Positions 1 to 8,292 of a DNA stretch of 64,000 nt are shown here, piece by piece. A program made the position numbers and the translations under genes. The notes below the pieces were generated by a model. The model saw nothing but the letters and a program-made list of their open reading frames with translations. It was not told the DNA's origin and made no database searches. Source of the stretch: DASRSS01 sp963799045 (GTDB taxonomy: Bacteria; Actinomycetota; Actinomycetes; Mycobacteriales; Jatrophihabitantaceae); contig CAWCVN010000001.1 of the NCBI GenBank assembly GCA_963799045.1, positions 124,001-188,000 on the forward strand. The letters run 5' to 3'. Numbering within the stretch: the first letter of the stretch is position 1; each line of letters starts with the position of its first letter.

Positions 1-374
1 TTGGGCAGGTGGAACTTGAAGTAACGGGCAACGATCGCCCCCCGGTGCACGAACGCGAGCGCATTGCGGGCGCCGCCGCCAGGGCGGTCGGCGTCGTCGT
101 CGACGTAGCCGACGACCACGCCCAGCGCGCCCAGCTCGGCGCGGTCCAGTTCGCCGGCGAGGTGCTCGAGGCTCGCCCGGGAGGCCTCACGGAACGAGGG
201 GCGCAGCACGAGGTCTTCGGGCGGGTAGCCGGTCAGCATCAGCTCGGGAAATGCCACCAGGCTCGCGCCGGCCTCGGCAGCCTGGCGGGCCCGGGTCACC
301 ACGGCGGCAGCGTTGCCTTCCAGGTCGCCCACGGTGCAGTTGACCTGGGCCAGAGCGAGACGAAGTGTCGGCAC
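1..374 (-). CDS. nadE: Glutamine-dependent NAD+ synthetase, N-terminal glutaminase part (partial)
   Basis: The N-terminal ~124 residues of a nitrilase-fold glutaminase domain run off the left edge of the window. In NadE this domain releases ammonia from glutamine for amidation of deamido-NAD+ in the last step of NAD synthesis. Visible marks are the N-terminal strand LRLALAQVNCTVGDL, the FPELMLTGYP segment carrying the first catalytic Glu (about residue 47), and RYFKFHLP, which holds the second catalytic Lys region and normally continues as NYGVFDE. The start is the GTG at 374. It is divergent from the L,D-transpeptidase gene. A stand-alone nitrilase is possible because the synthetase domain is outside the window, but the LTGYPPEDL and KFHLP wording is typical of NadE. 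Confidence 0.85.
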   Translation of the reverse strand, partial: MPTLRLALAQVNCTVGDLEGNAAAVVTRARQAAEAGASLVAFPELMLTGYPPEDLVLRPSFREASRASLEHLAGELDRAELGALGVVVGYVDDDADRPGGGARNALAFVHRGAIVARYFKFHLP

Positions 375-457
375 CTCTGCAGTCTCTCGCACGGCTGTGA
401 CCGTGCTGCGAGCCTGTCCCGCGGTGTCTGCGGCTTAGTGCACACTGAGGTGACAAC

Positions 458-470
458 TTGGTCATAATCG
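458..470 (+). promoter_or_regulatory. Possible -10 region upstream of the L,D-transpeptidase gene
   Basis: In the 171-bp gap between divergent nadE (start 374) and the L,D-transpeptidase gene (start 546), CATAAT at 463-468 is the only strong -10-like hexamer. No convincing -35 lies 16-18 bp upstream. Confidence 0.25.
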
Positions 471-545
471 GGTGTTGACGCAACCTCCGGCGGCCGTGAG
501 GCGTCATGCTTGTGTAGATGCTGGTCTAGCTGGTTCGGGAGTGTC

Positions 546-1907
546 ATGGGCGCGCAGGTCACGCCGAGGTCCGATGCGGTGCGCGCTGCGTTCCGCCGCC
601 GGTCGTCGCTCGTTTTGACCACGGCCGTCGCCGTGGTCGCCGCGCTTGTCGCGCTCACCGCCTGCTCGACCGGCGCCTCGCCCGTCAAGACCCGCTCGAG
701 TGGCGTCAGCGACAACACGCCCAGTGGCGGGCCCTCGCCCGCCGCCCCCTCGGGTAACTCGCAGAGCCCGTCCCAGGACGGCCACCCGCTCGCGACCATC
801 ACGGCAACGCCGAGTGGCCGGGGTGTCAACCCGGTCGCGCCGGTCACCGTCTCGGTCGCCGGCGGAACCCTCACCTCGGTCGTCATGCGCAACGGGTCCG
901 GCAAGCGGGTTACCGGCGCCCTCGCCGCGGGCAACACCTCCTGGCACACCACCGAGGTGCTCGGCTACGGCAAGACCTACACGATCAGTGCCAGCGCTGC
1001 TAATGCAGCCGGGACGCCCAGCCACAAGACATCGACGTTCAGCACGTTGACGCCGTCGAATATGACCATGCCGTACCTGCAGCGCATCGGCGGCTACACC
1101 CTCACCAAGGGCGCCACCTACGGTGTCGGCATCGTTCCGATCGTGCACTTCGACGAGCCGATCACCCACGAGGCCGCGGCCGAGCGGGCGCTCACCGTCA
1201 CCACCACCCCGCACGTCGACGGGTCCTGGTACTGGGCCGACGACCAGAACGTGCACTGGCGGCCCCGGACGTTCTGGCCGTCCGGCACGAAGGTCACGGT
1301 CACCGCGAACGTCTACGGCGTGAAGCTGGGCAAGGGCCTCTACGGTCAATCCGACGTCAGCACCTCATTCCGCATCGGCCGCAAGCAGGTCACCGTCGTG
1401 CGCGACACCGCCCCGACGTCGGTCAACAAGGTTCGCGTCTACAACGCGGCCGGCAAGCGGCTGCGCACCATGAACACCTCGATGGGCGAGCACACCGGTG
1501 TCACGGTGAACGGCCAGTACATCAACTTCTACACGCTGGACGGCACCTACACCGTGCTCGAGCACGACAACCCGGCGATCATGTCCTCGGCCAGCTACGG
1601 CCTGCCCGCCAACTCCACGTACGGCTACGCGCCCGAAGCGATCTACTGGTCGACCAAGATCAGTGTCGACGGCATCTACCTGCACGAGCTGGATTCCACG
1701 GTCTGGTACCAGGACCATGGCCAGGACGTCTCGCACGGCTGCCTGAATCTCAACCACGACAACGCGGTCTGGTACTACAAGCACTCCATCATCGGTGACC
1801 CCGTCATCATCCACGGAGCCAAGGGTGCGCCCAAGCTGCAGCTCTGGGAGGGCGGCGATTGGTCCGTCCCGTGGAAGAAGTGGCTCGCCGGCAGCGCGCT
1901 GAGCTGA
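546..1907 (+). CDS. Lipoprotein L,D-transpeptidase (Ig-like domains plus YkuD catalytic domain)
   Basis: This 453-residue enzyme probably forms 3-3 cross-links in peptidoglycan outside the membrane. It begins with a basic n-region, a hydrophobic stretch (about residues 22-38) and a lipobox-like LTAC, so the mature protein should be a lipoprotein. A Ser/Pro-rich linker follows, then two Ig-like beta domains (about 70-270) as in actinobacterial Ldt proteins. The C-terminal YkuD domain has the HGQDVSHGCLNL signature with catalytic His and Cys (about residues 395-405). I chose ATG 546 because GGGAG lies just upstream and it puts the signal peptide at the N-terminus; an in-frame TTG at 510 would add 12 residues without an RBS. 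A strong hairpin follows the gene, so it looks monocistronic. Confidence 0.9.
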   Translation: MGAQVTPRSDAVRAAFRRRSSLVLTTAVAVVAALVALTACSTGASPVKTRSSGVSDNTPSGGPSPAAPSGNSQSPSQDGHPLATITATPSGRGVNPVAPVTVSVAGGTLTSVVMRNGSGKRVTGALAAGNTSWHTTEVLGYGKTYTISASAANAAGTPSHKTSTFSTLTPSNMTMPYLQRIGGYTLTKGATYGVGIVPIVHFDEPITHEAAAERALTVTTTPHVDGSWYWADDQNVHWRPRTFWPSGTKVTVTANVYGVKLGKGLYGQSDVSTSFRIGRKQVTVVRDTAPTSVNKVRVYNAAGKRLRTMNTSMGEHTGVTVNGQYINFYTLDGTYTVLEHDNPAIMSSASYGLPANSTYGYAPEAIYWSTKISVDGIYLHELDSTVWYQDHGQDVSHGCLNLNHDNAVWYYKHSIIGDPVIIHGAKGAPKLQLWEGGDWSVPWKKWLAGSALS

Positions 1908-1956
1908 GCGCCTAGTACAGCGGGGGACTCGGCGCGGATTGCAGCGCCGGCGCCGG

Positions 1957-1987
1957 GCTGCGGATGCCGCGGCGGGGCATCCGCAGC
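1957..1987 (+). terminator. Rho-independent-type hairpin after the L,D-transpeptidase gene
   Basis: A perfect 12-bp inverted repeat, GCTGCGGATGCC (1957-1968) and GGCATCCGCAGC (1976-1987), encloses a 7-nt loop and is followed by TTGT. It separates the L,D-transpeptidase gene from glnA2. Confidence 0.7.
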
Positions 1988-1989
1988 TT

Positions 1990-2005
1990 GTAACCTGGCG
2001 GTAAC
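1990..2005 (+). promoter_or_regulatory. Candidate GlnR box upstream of glnA2
   Basis: GTAAC-N6-GTAAC occurs at 1990-2005, 36 bp before the chosen start of glnA2. Actinobacterial GlnR sites are built from GTnAC and GAAAC half-sites spaced by six bases, so this is one spaced pair. The assignment is by motif only; no glnR gene is in the window. Confidence 0.5.
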
Positions 2006-2040
2006 CGTCCCGTCCGCCGACAGTGCCAGACTGGAGCATC

Positions 2041-3402
2041 GTGGACCGTCGTCAACAAGAGTTCGTGCTGCGCACCCTGGAGGAGCGCCAGATCCGCTTC
2101 GTGCGCCTCTGGTTCACCGACGTGCTGGGGACGCTGAAGTCGGTCGCGGTAGCCCCGGCCGAACTCGACGGCGCCTTCGAGGAGGGCATCGGCTTCGACG
2201 GCTCGTCGATCGAGGGCTTCGCCCGGGCCAGTGAGAGCGACATGCTCGCCCGGCCCGACCCGGCGACCTTCCAGATCCTGCCCGAGGCCGACGGCTCGCC
2301 GGTCGATTCCGCGCGCATGTTCTGCGACCTGCAGATGCCGGACGGTTCCCCGTCCTGGGCCGACCCGCGCTACGTGCTGCGCCGGACCCTGTCCAAGGCG
2401 GCCGACCGCGGCTTCACCTTCTACACCCATCCGGAGATCGAGTTCTTCCTGCTAAAGGACCGTCCGAGCGACGGCAGCGAGCCTAGGCCGATCGACAACG
2501 GCGGCTACTTCGACATGACGGCCCACGACACCGCCCACGACTTCCGGCGGGCCGCGGTCGGCTTCCTGGAGAGCCTGGGCATCTCGGTCGAGTTCAGCCA
2601 CCACGAGGTCGCGCCCGGCCAGCAGGAGATCGACCTGCGCTACGCCGACGCGTTGTCGATGGCCGACAACATCATGACCTTCCGCCACGTGATCAAGGAG
2701 GTCGCGCTCGCGCACGGTGCGCACGCGACGTTCATGCCGAAGCCGTTCCGGCACCAACCGGGCAGCGGCATGCATACGCACCTGTCGCTGTTCGAGGGAG
2801 ATCGCAACGCTTTCCACGACCCCGACGACGAGCTGTTCCTGTCGAAGACGGCGAAGGCGTTCATCGCCGGCCTACTCACCCATGCTCGCGAGATCACGGC
2901 CGTCACGAACCAGTGGGTGAACTCCTACAAGCGGCTGTGGGGGTTCGCCGGACCGGGTCAGCTGGTCGAGGCGCCCACCTACATCTGCTGGGGCCATGCC
3001 AACCGCTCGGCGCTGGTGCGGGTACCGATGTACAAGCCGGGCAAGGCGAACTCGACGCGCGTCGAGATGCGCTCCTTGGACGCCGCCTGCAACCCGTACC
3101 TGGCCTTCGCGGTGCTGCTCGCCGCGGGGATGAAGGGCGTCGAGGACGGCTATGAGCTCCCGCCCGGCGCGGAGGACGACGTCTGGTCGCTGTCGGAGAC
3201 CGAGCGTCGCGTGCTCGGCTACGACGAGCTCCCGCACAACCTGTCGGATGCATTGCGCGTCATGGAGACCTCCGAGCTGGTGGCCGAGACGCTCGGGGAG
3301 CACGTCTTCGACTTCTTCCTGCGCAACAAGCGTGAGGAGTGGACGGAGTACCGGGCCGAGGTGAGCCCCTTCGAGCTGCGCCGCTACCTACCGTCGCTCT
3401 GA
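2041..3402 (+). CDS. glnA2: Type I glutamine synthetase paralogue, GlnA2-like
   Basis: This 453-residue glutamine synthetase family enzyme ligates ammonia to glutamate or a gamma-glutamyl acceptor using ATP. The beta-grasp N-domain (RFVRLWFTDVLGTLKS) and catalytic core follow, with the GFDGSSIEGF loop, EIEFFLL metal-binding Glu, MHTHLSLF and NPYLAF. It resembles mycobacterial GlnA2, which starts at the same point (MDRQ-like), so I chose GTG 2041 with GGAG at 2032-2035; GTG 2023 would add six residues. The adenylylation tyrosine loop of GlnA1 (DLYELPP) is absent here (DDVWSLSE), so GlnE should not modify it. Actinobacterial relatives include gamma-glutamylpolyamine synthetases, so the true substrate is open. 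A candidate GlnR box lies upstream. Confidence 0.92.
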   Translation: MDRRQQEFVLRTLEERQIRFVRLWFTDVLGTLKSVAVAPAELDGAFEEGIGFDGSSIEGFARASESDMLARPDPATFQILPEADGSPVDSARMFCDLQMPDGSPSWADPRYVLRRTLSKAADRGFTFYTHPEIEFFLLKDRPSDGSEPRPIDNGGYFDMTAHDTAHDFRRAAVGFLESLGISVEFSHHEVAPGQQEIDLRYADALSMADNIMTFRHVIKEVALAHGAHATFMPKPFRHQPGSGMHTHLSLFEGDRNAFHDPDDELFLSKTAKAFIAGLLTHAREITAVTNQWVNSYKRLWGFAGPGQLVEAPTYICWGHANRSALVRVPMYKPGKANSTRVEMRSLDAACNPYLAFAVLLAAGMKGVEDGYELPPGAEDDVWSLSETERRVLGYDELPHNLSDALRVMETSELVAETLGEHVFDFFLRNKREEWTEYRAEVSPFELRRYLPSL

Positions 3403-3403
3403 C

Positions 3404-6016
3404 CTACTCCAGCCGCAGGATCTCCGCCGGTCGGGCCCGCTCGGCCAGCAGCTGAGTCGCGACCGAAGCGGCGAGTACGACGGCCGCGGTGACGGCTGCG
3501 GTCGCGACGAGCGTCAGCGTGGGCAGCACGAACCGGACGGGCGGCGGGAGATCCGGGTAGACGTCCAGCGACCGGTAGATGAGGCCGAACGCGCCCGCGC
3601 CCGCGCCCGAGCCGGCCAGCCAGCCGAAGCCGACCACGAGCGTCAGCTCGAGCACCAGCGAGGCCAGGTGCGTGCGCTTGCCCATCCCCATGCGCCGGCT
3701 GAGCACGTAGGAGACCTTGCGGCGCCTGGTGCGGGCGGCGAGGGCGAAGACGAGCCCCGCGATCGCGATCACGCCGATGAGGATCGCCAGGGCGCGGAGA
3801 TAACCGAAGATCCAGGTGACGGGGAGCAGGCCGGTCGTGCCGATAACGACATTCGAGGTGAGCTCGGTGAGCACGTTGTAGTTGTCGTGGTCGAGAAGCG
3901 CGAGCGCGTTGTCGAGTTGCGCCGACGTCGTCCAGAGCTGGATCTCCCGGTCCGCGTTCCGGTCGACGTGCTCGAGCGCGCTGGCGTCGATCACGAGCAT
4001 CGGCCGGAAACCGTTGCGTAGTCCGGGGAAGATGCTGTGCCGGCCGACGACGCGCAGCGGCAGCGTGGTCGTGCGGATCGACAGTGTGCTGGCGTCGATG
4101 CCCTTCGGGGCGTTTACCAGGATGGCCGGGACGGCTTCCCCCGGGGCGGTCCGGTGCAGCTGCGTGAGGTCGCCGCGCTGCGCGGCGTCGAGGAACGCGA
4201 ACTTGCCGAACGTGGCCGGGTCGACGCCCAGGACGTACGCCCCGACGCCGCCGGGGAGACGCGGCTCGGCCTGGAAGACCTCGACGAAGGTGCCGTGTCC
4301 GTGCGCGTCGGGCAGCGCGGCGTCGTGCACCCCGTAGACCGACAGCACGTGCGGAGCGCCGAGGTTGGTTCGGTACTTGGTCGTGACGTCGGTGCTTACG
4401 CCCTGGGTGACCGTGCTGCCGTAGGTGAGCAGGCAGCAGGGCAGGGCGGTGCCGACGAGCAGGCCGACGACGACGAGGCGGGACCCGGCCAGGCGGCGCA
4501 GCGCCAGGTAACCGGCGATTCCGGTGCGGTGCGCGACACGGCCGATCGCAGGCAGGATCCAGGCGACCAGCCGCCCACTGAGCAGCAGCACCGCGGTCGA
4601 GCCGACGATCGGGAAGATGAGGGTCATCGGACTGATCCGTACGATCGTGTGGTCGACCGTCACCCCGGATCCCGACCGGATCAGCAGCCCCATCCAGGTT
4701 GCGAGCGCGAGCAGTCCCAGCTCCCACGGCACCAGCCGCAGCCAGCTGCGCGCGGCGCCGATCGTGCGCTCTCGCCCCGCAAGGCCGCCGATGAGCCCGA
4801 CCAGAGCCAGCCCGACGGCCGTGGCCGCGACGGCCGCGAGCCCCGCGACGCGTGGCGCGCCGGGCTCGAACACGTCCGCCGGCCCGACCGCTCTGACGAT
4901 CGCCAACGCGCCGAAGTACCCGGCGGCGAGGCCGAGCAGGGCGGGCACGAGCGTCTCCAGTGCGGCCTTGACCCCCAGCGCCACCGGCCCGACCCCGCGG
5001 GAGACCAGTAACCGCACCTCGCGGGCCCGGTGGGTTGCCCAGAACACGCCGGCCCCGCCGACCAGGAGCAGCGAGACGAGGACACCGGCGATGTCGATCG
5101 GGATCACCGAGCCGGCCAGCCCGTCCCGCGCACGCCGAGCGATGGCGAGCTTGTCGGGCAGCCGGGAGCTCGCGTGGGCGCCGTCAGCGTAGACGGAGCC
5201 GAGCCGAATCGCGATGCGCGCGGTGGCCCGCTGCGCCGTGGCGTAGTCGCGCAGCGACGCCGTCGAGGACATCGGCACGTACCACGACATGATCACGGCG
5301 GAGCCGCTGGCATGCTCGACGGTCGGCTCGTCGGCGATCAGCCAGGCGCCGTACCGGAATTCGACCGGCGTCGCGGCGATCACCTGGTCGCTCGCCGCGG
5401 TGGGGACGATCTGGGGGCGCCAGGTGCACCAGTAGCGAGGCAGGTGTGACAGGCGGAACGGGCTCGGCGCCATGTCGCGGTAGATGCCCGCGACGCGGAC
5501 CGAACCGCCGCCGCGGGTCTCGACGGTATCGCCGGGCTTGAGGCGAAGCTGGTGGGCGAAGACATCCGGGAACCAGGCGCCCGCACCGGCGGACGGCGTC
5601 AGCTTCTCGACGTGTGCCAGCGCTCCGGCGCGGTAGAACAGGTGGACGGTGCTGTCCTGGATGGTGCTGGTGCTGAGCTCGGTCACGTAAGGGGCCGGCA
5701 GGCCGTTCGCACGGAACTGCCCGGACCCGCCGGAGCGCACGCTGGGGATCTGCTCACCGGACACCGGGGCGGACACGCTCGGCAGCCCGGCCTGCGGGCA
5801 GTCGTCGGCGGTCTGCGCCCGCAGGCTCGCGGTGCCGAGGGTGGACAGGAACAGCCCGCCGGACGCCGCGGCGATGCTCAAGATCGCGACGGCGCCGACG
5901 ACCGCCAGGAAGACGCTGGGCCGGCGGAACAGCAACCAGGGGGCCCGCGTCCACGGGGCCGCGGCGCACGTGCCTCCGCGCCGCGCCGGCGGCAGCTGGT
6001 GCCGTTGCCTGCTCAC
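3404..6016 (-). CDS. ABC transporter permease, FtsX/MacB type
   Basis: This 870-residue membrane protein is the last gene of a three-gene exporter operon. A basic N-terminus precedes a first membrane segment (about 33-55), then a large extracellular domain of roughly 220 residues. Several membrane spans form two FtsX-like blocks, one at about 285-420 and one at the C-terminus (about 740-850), where the last spans end in ATQLLAERARPAEILRLE. Its GTG start overlaps the stop of the upstream ATPase gene as GTGA, so translation is probably coupled. Proteins of this class act mechanically on lipoproteins, peptides or lipids rather than simply forming a channel; the substrate cannot be deduced. It converges with glnA2 with only 1 bp between stop codons. 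Confidence 0.85.
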   Translation of the reverse strand: MSRQRHQLPPARRGGTCAAAPWTRAPWLLFRRPSVFLAVVGAVAILSIAAASGGLFLSTLGTASLRAQTADDCPQAGLPSVSAPVSGEQIPSVRSGGSGQFRANGLPAPYVTELSTSTIQDSTVHLFYRAGALAHVEKLTPSAGAGAWFPDVFAHQLRLKPGDTVETRGGGSVRVAGIYRDMAPSPFRLSHLPRYWCTWRPQIVPTAASDQVIAATPVEFRYGAWLIADEPTVEHASGSAVIMSWYVPMSSTASLRDYATAQRATARIAIRLGSVYADGAHASSRLPDKLAIARRARDGLAGSVIPIDIAGVLVSLLLVGGAGVFWATHRAREVRLLVSRGVGPVALGVKAALETLVPALLGLAAGYFGALAIVRAVGPADVFEPGAPRVAGLAAVAATAVGLALVGLIGGLAGRERTIGAARSWLRLVPWELGLLALATWMGLLIRSGSGVTVDHTIVRISPMTLIFPIVGSTAVLLLSGRLVAWILPAIGRVAHRTGIAGYLALRRLAGSRLVVVGLLVGTALPCCLLTYGSTVTQGVSTDVTTKYRTNLGAPHVLSVYGVHDAALPDAHGHGTFVEVFQAEPRLPGGVGAYVLGVDPATFGKFAFLDAAQRGDLTQLHRTAPGEAVPAILVNAPKGIDASTLSIRTTTLPLRVVGRHSIFPGLRNGFRPMLVIDASALEHVDRNADREIQLWTTSAQLDNALALLDHDNYNVLTELTSNVVIGTTGLLPVTWIFGYLRALAILIGVIAIAGLVFALAARTRRRKVSYVLSRRMGMGKRTHLASLVLELTLVVGFGWLAGSGAGAGAFGLIYRSLDVYPDLPPPVRFVLPTLTLVATAAVTAAVVLAASVATQLLAERARPAEILRLE

Positions 6017-6666
6017 TGCAGCGTCCCGTCGACCATCGACAGCAGTCGATCGGTGTGGTCGAGCGCCTGGCGGTGGTGGCTCACCAGCACGCAGGCACCC
6101 CCCGCGTCGGCGTGCTTGCGCAGGCAGCGCAGCACCCGCTCGGCCAGGCCGTGATCCTGGTGCGCGGTCGGCTCGTCGGCGAGCAACAACCGCGGGCGCA
6201 GCAACAGCGCCCGCGCGATGGACGTACGTTGCTGCTCGCCCAGCGAGATCTGCGACGGGAACCGGTCACCCAGCGCGTCGATCCCGATCTCGGTCATCAG
6301 CTGCTGTGCGCGGGCCCGGTGGGCCCCGGCCTGGCGAGTCAGCCTCGCCGGCAGAAGCACGTTCTCCGCGACGGTGAGGTCCTCCAGCAGGCCGAGCGTC
6401 TGCGGCACGAGAGCCAGCTCCGACCAGGGCAGCGCGGCGGCCGAACCGCCGGCGTGTTCGACGCTGCCGGAGTCGGGTGGCTCCCAGCCGCACAGCACCG
6501 CGAGCAGCGTGGACTTGCCGGACCCGGACGCGCCGGAGACGCCGACGATCTCGCCGGGATGCACCGCGATGTCGACGCCGCGCAGCGCGTGCACGATCTC
6601 GGACCCGCGTCGAAACGACTTGTCCAGTTCCAGGCCGCGCACTACCGGCTCGGTCAGGGCGCTCAC
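6013..6666 (-). CDS. ABC transporter ATP-binding protein (LolD/MacB type), second of a pair
   Basis: This 217-residue nucleotide-binding protein carries Walker A GASGSGKSTLL, an ABC signature region read as ISLGEQQRTSIARAL (LSGGE replaced by ISLGE), Walker B LLLADEPTAHQD and a switch His in VSHH. It would power the FtsX-type permease encoded next. I chose GTG 6666, which overlaps the stop of the preceding ATPase gene as GTGA; the open frame continues further upstream but only antisense to that gene. The altered signature and the A-H-Q-D D-loop are mildly unusual. Confidence 0.85.
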   Translation of the reverse strand: MSALTEPVVRGLELDKSFRRGSEIVHALRGVDIAVHPGEIVGVSGASGSGKSTLLAVLCGWEPPDSGSVEHAGGSAAALPWSELALVPQTLGLLEDLTVAENVLLPARLTRQAGAHRARAQQLMTEIGIDALGDRFPSQISLGEQQRTSIARALLLRPRLLLADEPTAHQDHGLAERVLRCLRKHADAGGACVLVSHHRQALDHTDRLLSMVDGTLQ

Positions 6667-7355
6667 CACGACGCGCTTACCCGGCCGCGGTCGAGCCGGA
6701 GGACATGGTCGGCCCGGTCGATAACCCGCGGGTCGTGCGAGGCGACCGCGAGCGCCGCGCCGCTTCGACGCAGCACCGCGAAGCCGTCCAACACGTGGTC
6801 CACCGCGACCGAATCCAGCTCGGCCGTCGGCTCGTCGGCGACAACGAACGGCGGATTGCCGACCAGCGCGCACGCGATCGCGACACGTTGCTGCTCGCCA
6901 CCGGAGAGCTGATCGGGTCGGTGCTGCTGCCGGTCGGCCAGCCCCAGGGAGTCGAGCAACTCCGTGACCTGCTCGTCGCTCAGGCGGGTCCCGCGCAGTT
7001 GCGCGGCCATTCGGAGTTGGTCGGCCGCGCTGAGGTACTCGATCAGGTTCTCGATCGGGTCCGGGAAGAGGTACGCGATCGAGCGGCGCCGCAAGCGCCG
7101 GCGCTCACGGGTCCGCGAGTTCGCCACCGACTGGTCGGTGATCTCCAACGAGCCGGTGTCCGGGCGATCGACGCAGGCGAGGATCCGAAGCAGCGACGAC
7201 TTGCCGGAGCCGGACGGCCCGGCGATCACCGTCATCGCATGACGCGGGAACTCCTTGGTGACTTGCTCCAGCGCGTGCACTCGCTCGCGGTCGACCCGGT
7301 ACGTCTTGCTAATCCCATGGCAGAAGGCACCGAGCCGCGGGGACTCCATCGGCAT
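6663..7355 (-). CDS. ABC transporter ATP-binding protein (LolD/MacB type), first of a pair
   Basis: This 230-residue ATPase is the first gene of the exporter operon. Walker A is GPSGSGKSSLL, the signature LSGGEQQRVAIA and Walker B FVVADEPTAELD, followed by ASHD with the switch His. Two different ATPase genes feed one large permease, so a heterodimeric nucleotide-binding pair is the simple reading. ATG 7355 was chosen because TAGAGT (7369-7364 on this strand) lies 8 bases upstream, the spacing expected for a leaderless mRNA; ATG 7349 is an alternative. Its stop overlaps the start of the second ATPase gene by 4 bp. Confidence 0.85.
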   Translation of the reverse strand: MPMESPRLGAFCHGISKTYRVDRERVHALEQVTKEFPRHAMTVIAGPSGSGKSSLLRILACVDRPDTGSLEITDQSVANSRTRERRRLRRRSIAYLFPDPIENLIEYLSAADQLRMAAQLRGTRLSDEQVTELLDSLGLADRQQHRPDQLSGGEQQRVAIACALVGNPPFVVADEPTAELDSVAVDHVLDGFAVLRRSGAALAVASHDPRVIDRADHVLRLDRGRVSASW

Positions 7356-7363
7356 GATCGCCT

Positions 7364-7369
7364 ACTCTA
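7364..7369 (-). promoter_or_regulatory. -10 element, leaderless promoter of the ABC exporter operon
   Basis: TAGAGT (TANNNT) ends 8 bases before ATG 7355, so transcription probably starts at or next to the start codon. Confidence 0.5.
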
Positions 7370-7386
7370 GGCAAACCGGCGCTCTA

Positions 7387-7392
7387 TATGGT
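7387..7392 (+). promoter_or_regulatory. -10 element, leaderless promoter of the amidotransferase gene
   Basis: TATGGT (TANNNT) lies 6 bases before GTG 7399 and faces away from the exporter promoter at 7364-7369. It supports GTG 7399 as the start. Confidence 0.45.
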
Positions 7393-7398
7393 GACGGT

Positions 7399-8292
7399 GT
7401 GACTGCGGCGCGCCCTGACGAACAGAGCCCATGCCGCGTCGCCGTCGTGCAGCTGGCCGCCTCGGACCCGGCTGCACGGCTGGGGGACTGGCTCGACGCG
7501 GCGGGGCTGTTGCTGTCGGTGCACGACCTCGCCGCGGGTGATCCGCTGCCCGCGCTCGGGCCGGACGTGCACGGATTGGTCGTGCTCGGCGGGCCGATGC
7601 GAGCAGGTGACGACGAGCGGGCTCCGTATCTGGCCGCGGTTCGGCAGACGCTCCGGGCCGCTGTCACCGAGCAGGTGCCGACGCTGGGCATCTGCCTGGG
7701 CGCCCAGCTGCTGGCGAGTGCCCACGGCGGGCGGGTGGGCGAGAACCCGGACGGCCCCGAGCTCGGTGCGCAGCTGATCGCCAAGCGCAGCGCGGCAGCC
7801 AGCGACCCGCTGTTCGGCCCGCTCCCGATCACGCCGGACGTCATCCAGTGGCACTTCGACGCGATCACCACGCTTCCACCTGGCGCGATCCAGCTGGCCA
7901 GCTCGCCGCTGTGCGAGAACCAGGCCTTCCGGTTGGGACGCCTGGCGTGGGGCATCCAGTTCCACATCGAGACGACACCCGCGCTCGTGCGCGCCTGGGC
8001 GGAGGCGGACGCGCAGCGGCTGGCCGACTACGACCTGGAGCGGATCGTGGCGCGGGCCGTCGACGTGCACGACGACCTGGCCGAGGTTTGGCAACCGTTC
8101 GCGTCCTCGTTCGCCGCGGTCGTCCGCGACCCCGATTCGGTTCCGCAGCCACGCGGGACACCGTCGAGCACGGCTGCGCCCGTCACCGACCCGGCTGCGA
8201 TCCGCGCGGCGCTCGCAGCGGAGGCCCAGGCGGCCCATGGCGGGCCGCACCGGTTGCCGATGCCGGGACGGCGGCCCGACGGGGATGGCTGA
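7399..8292 (+). CDS. Class I glutamine amidotransferase domain protein (GATase1)
   Basis: This 297-residue cytoplasmic protein carries a class I glutaminase fold. The nucleophile elbow is LGICLGAQLLA (Cys about residue 97) and the His-Glu part of the triad is GIQFHIETTP (about residues 190-197). It has no synthetase domain, so it resembles GMP-synthase-like GATases, some of which act as gamma-glutamyl hydrolases or amidotransferases of unknown acceptor. GTG 7399 was chosen for the leaderless TATGGT box; ATG 7354 in frame would overlap the divergent ABC gene start. Its end overlaps the glnE start by 8 bp, which places it with glutamine metabolism. Confidence 0.8.
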   Translation: MTAARPDEQSPCRVAVVQLAASDPAARLGDWLDAAGLLLSVHDLAAGDPLPALGPDVHGLVVLGGPMRAGDDERAPYLAAVRQTLRAAVTEQVPTLGICLGAQLLASAHGGRVGENPDGPELGAQLIAKRSAAASDPLFGPLPITPDVIQWHFDAITTLPPGAIQLASSPLCENQAFRLGRLAWGIQFHIETTPALVRAWAEADAQRLADYDLERIVARAVDVHDDLAEVWQPFASSFAAVVRDPDSVPQPRGTPSSTAAPVTDPAAIRAALAAEAQAAHGGPHRLPMPGRRPDGDG

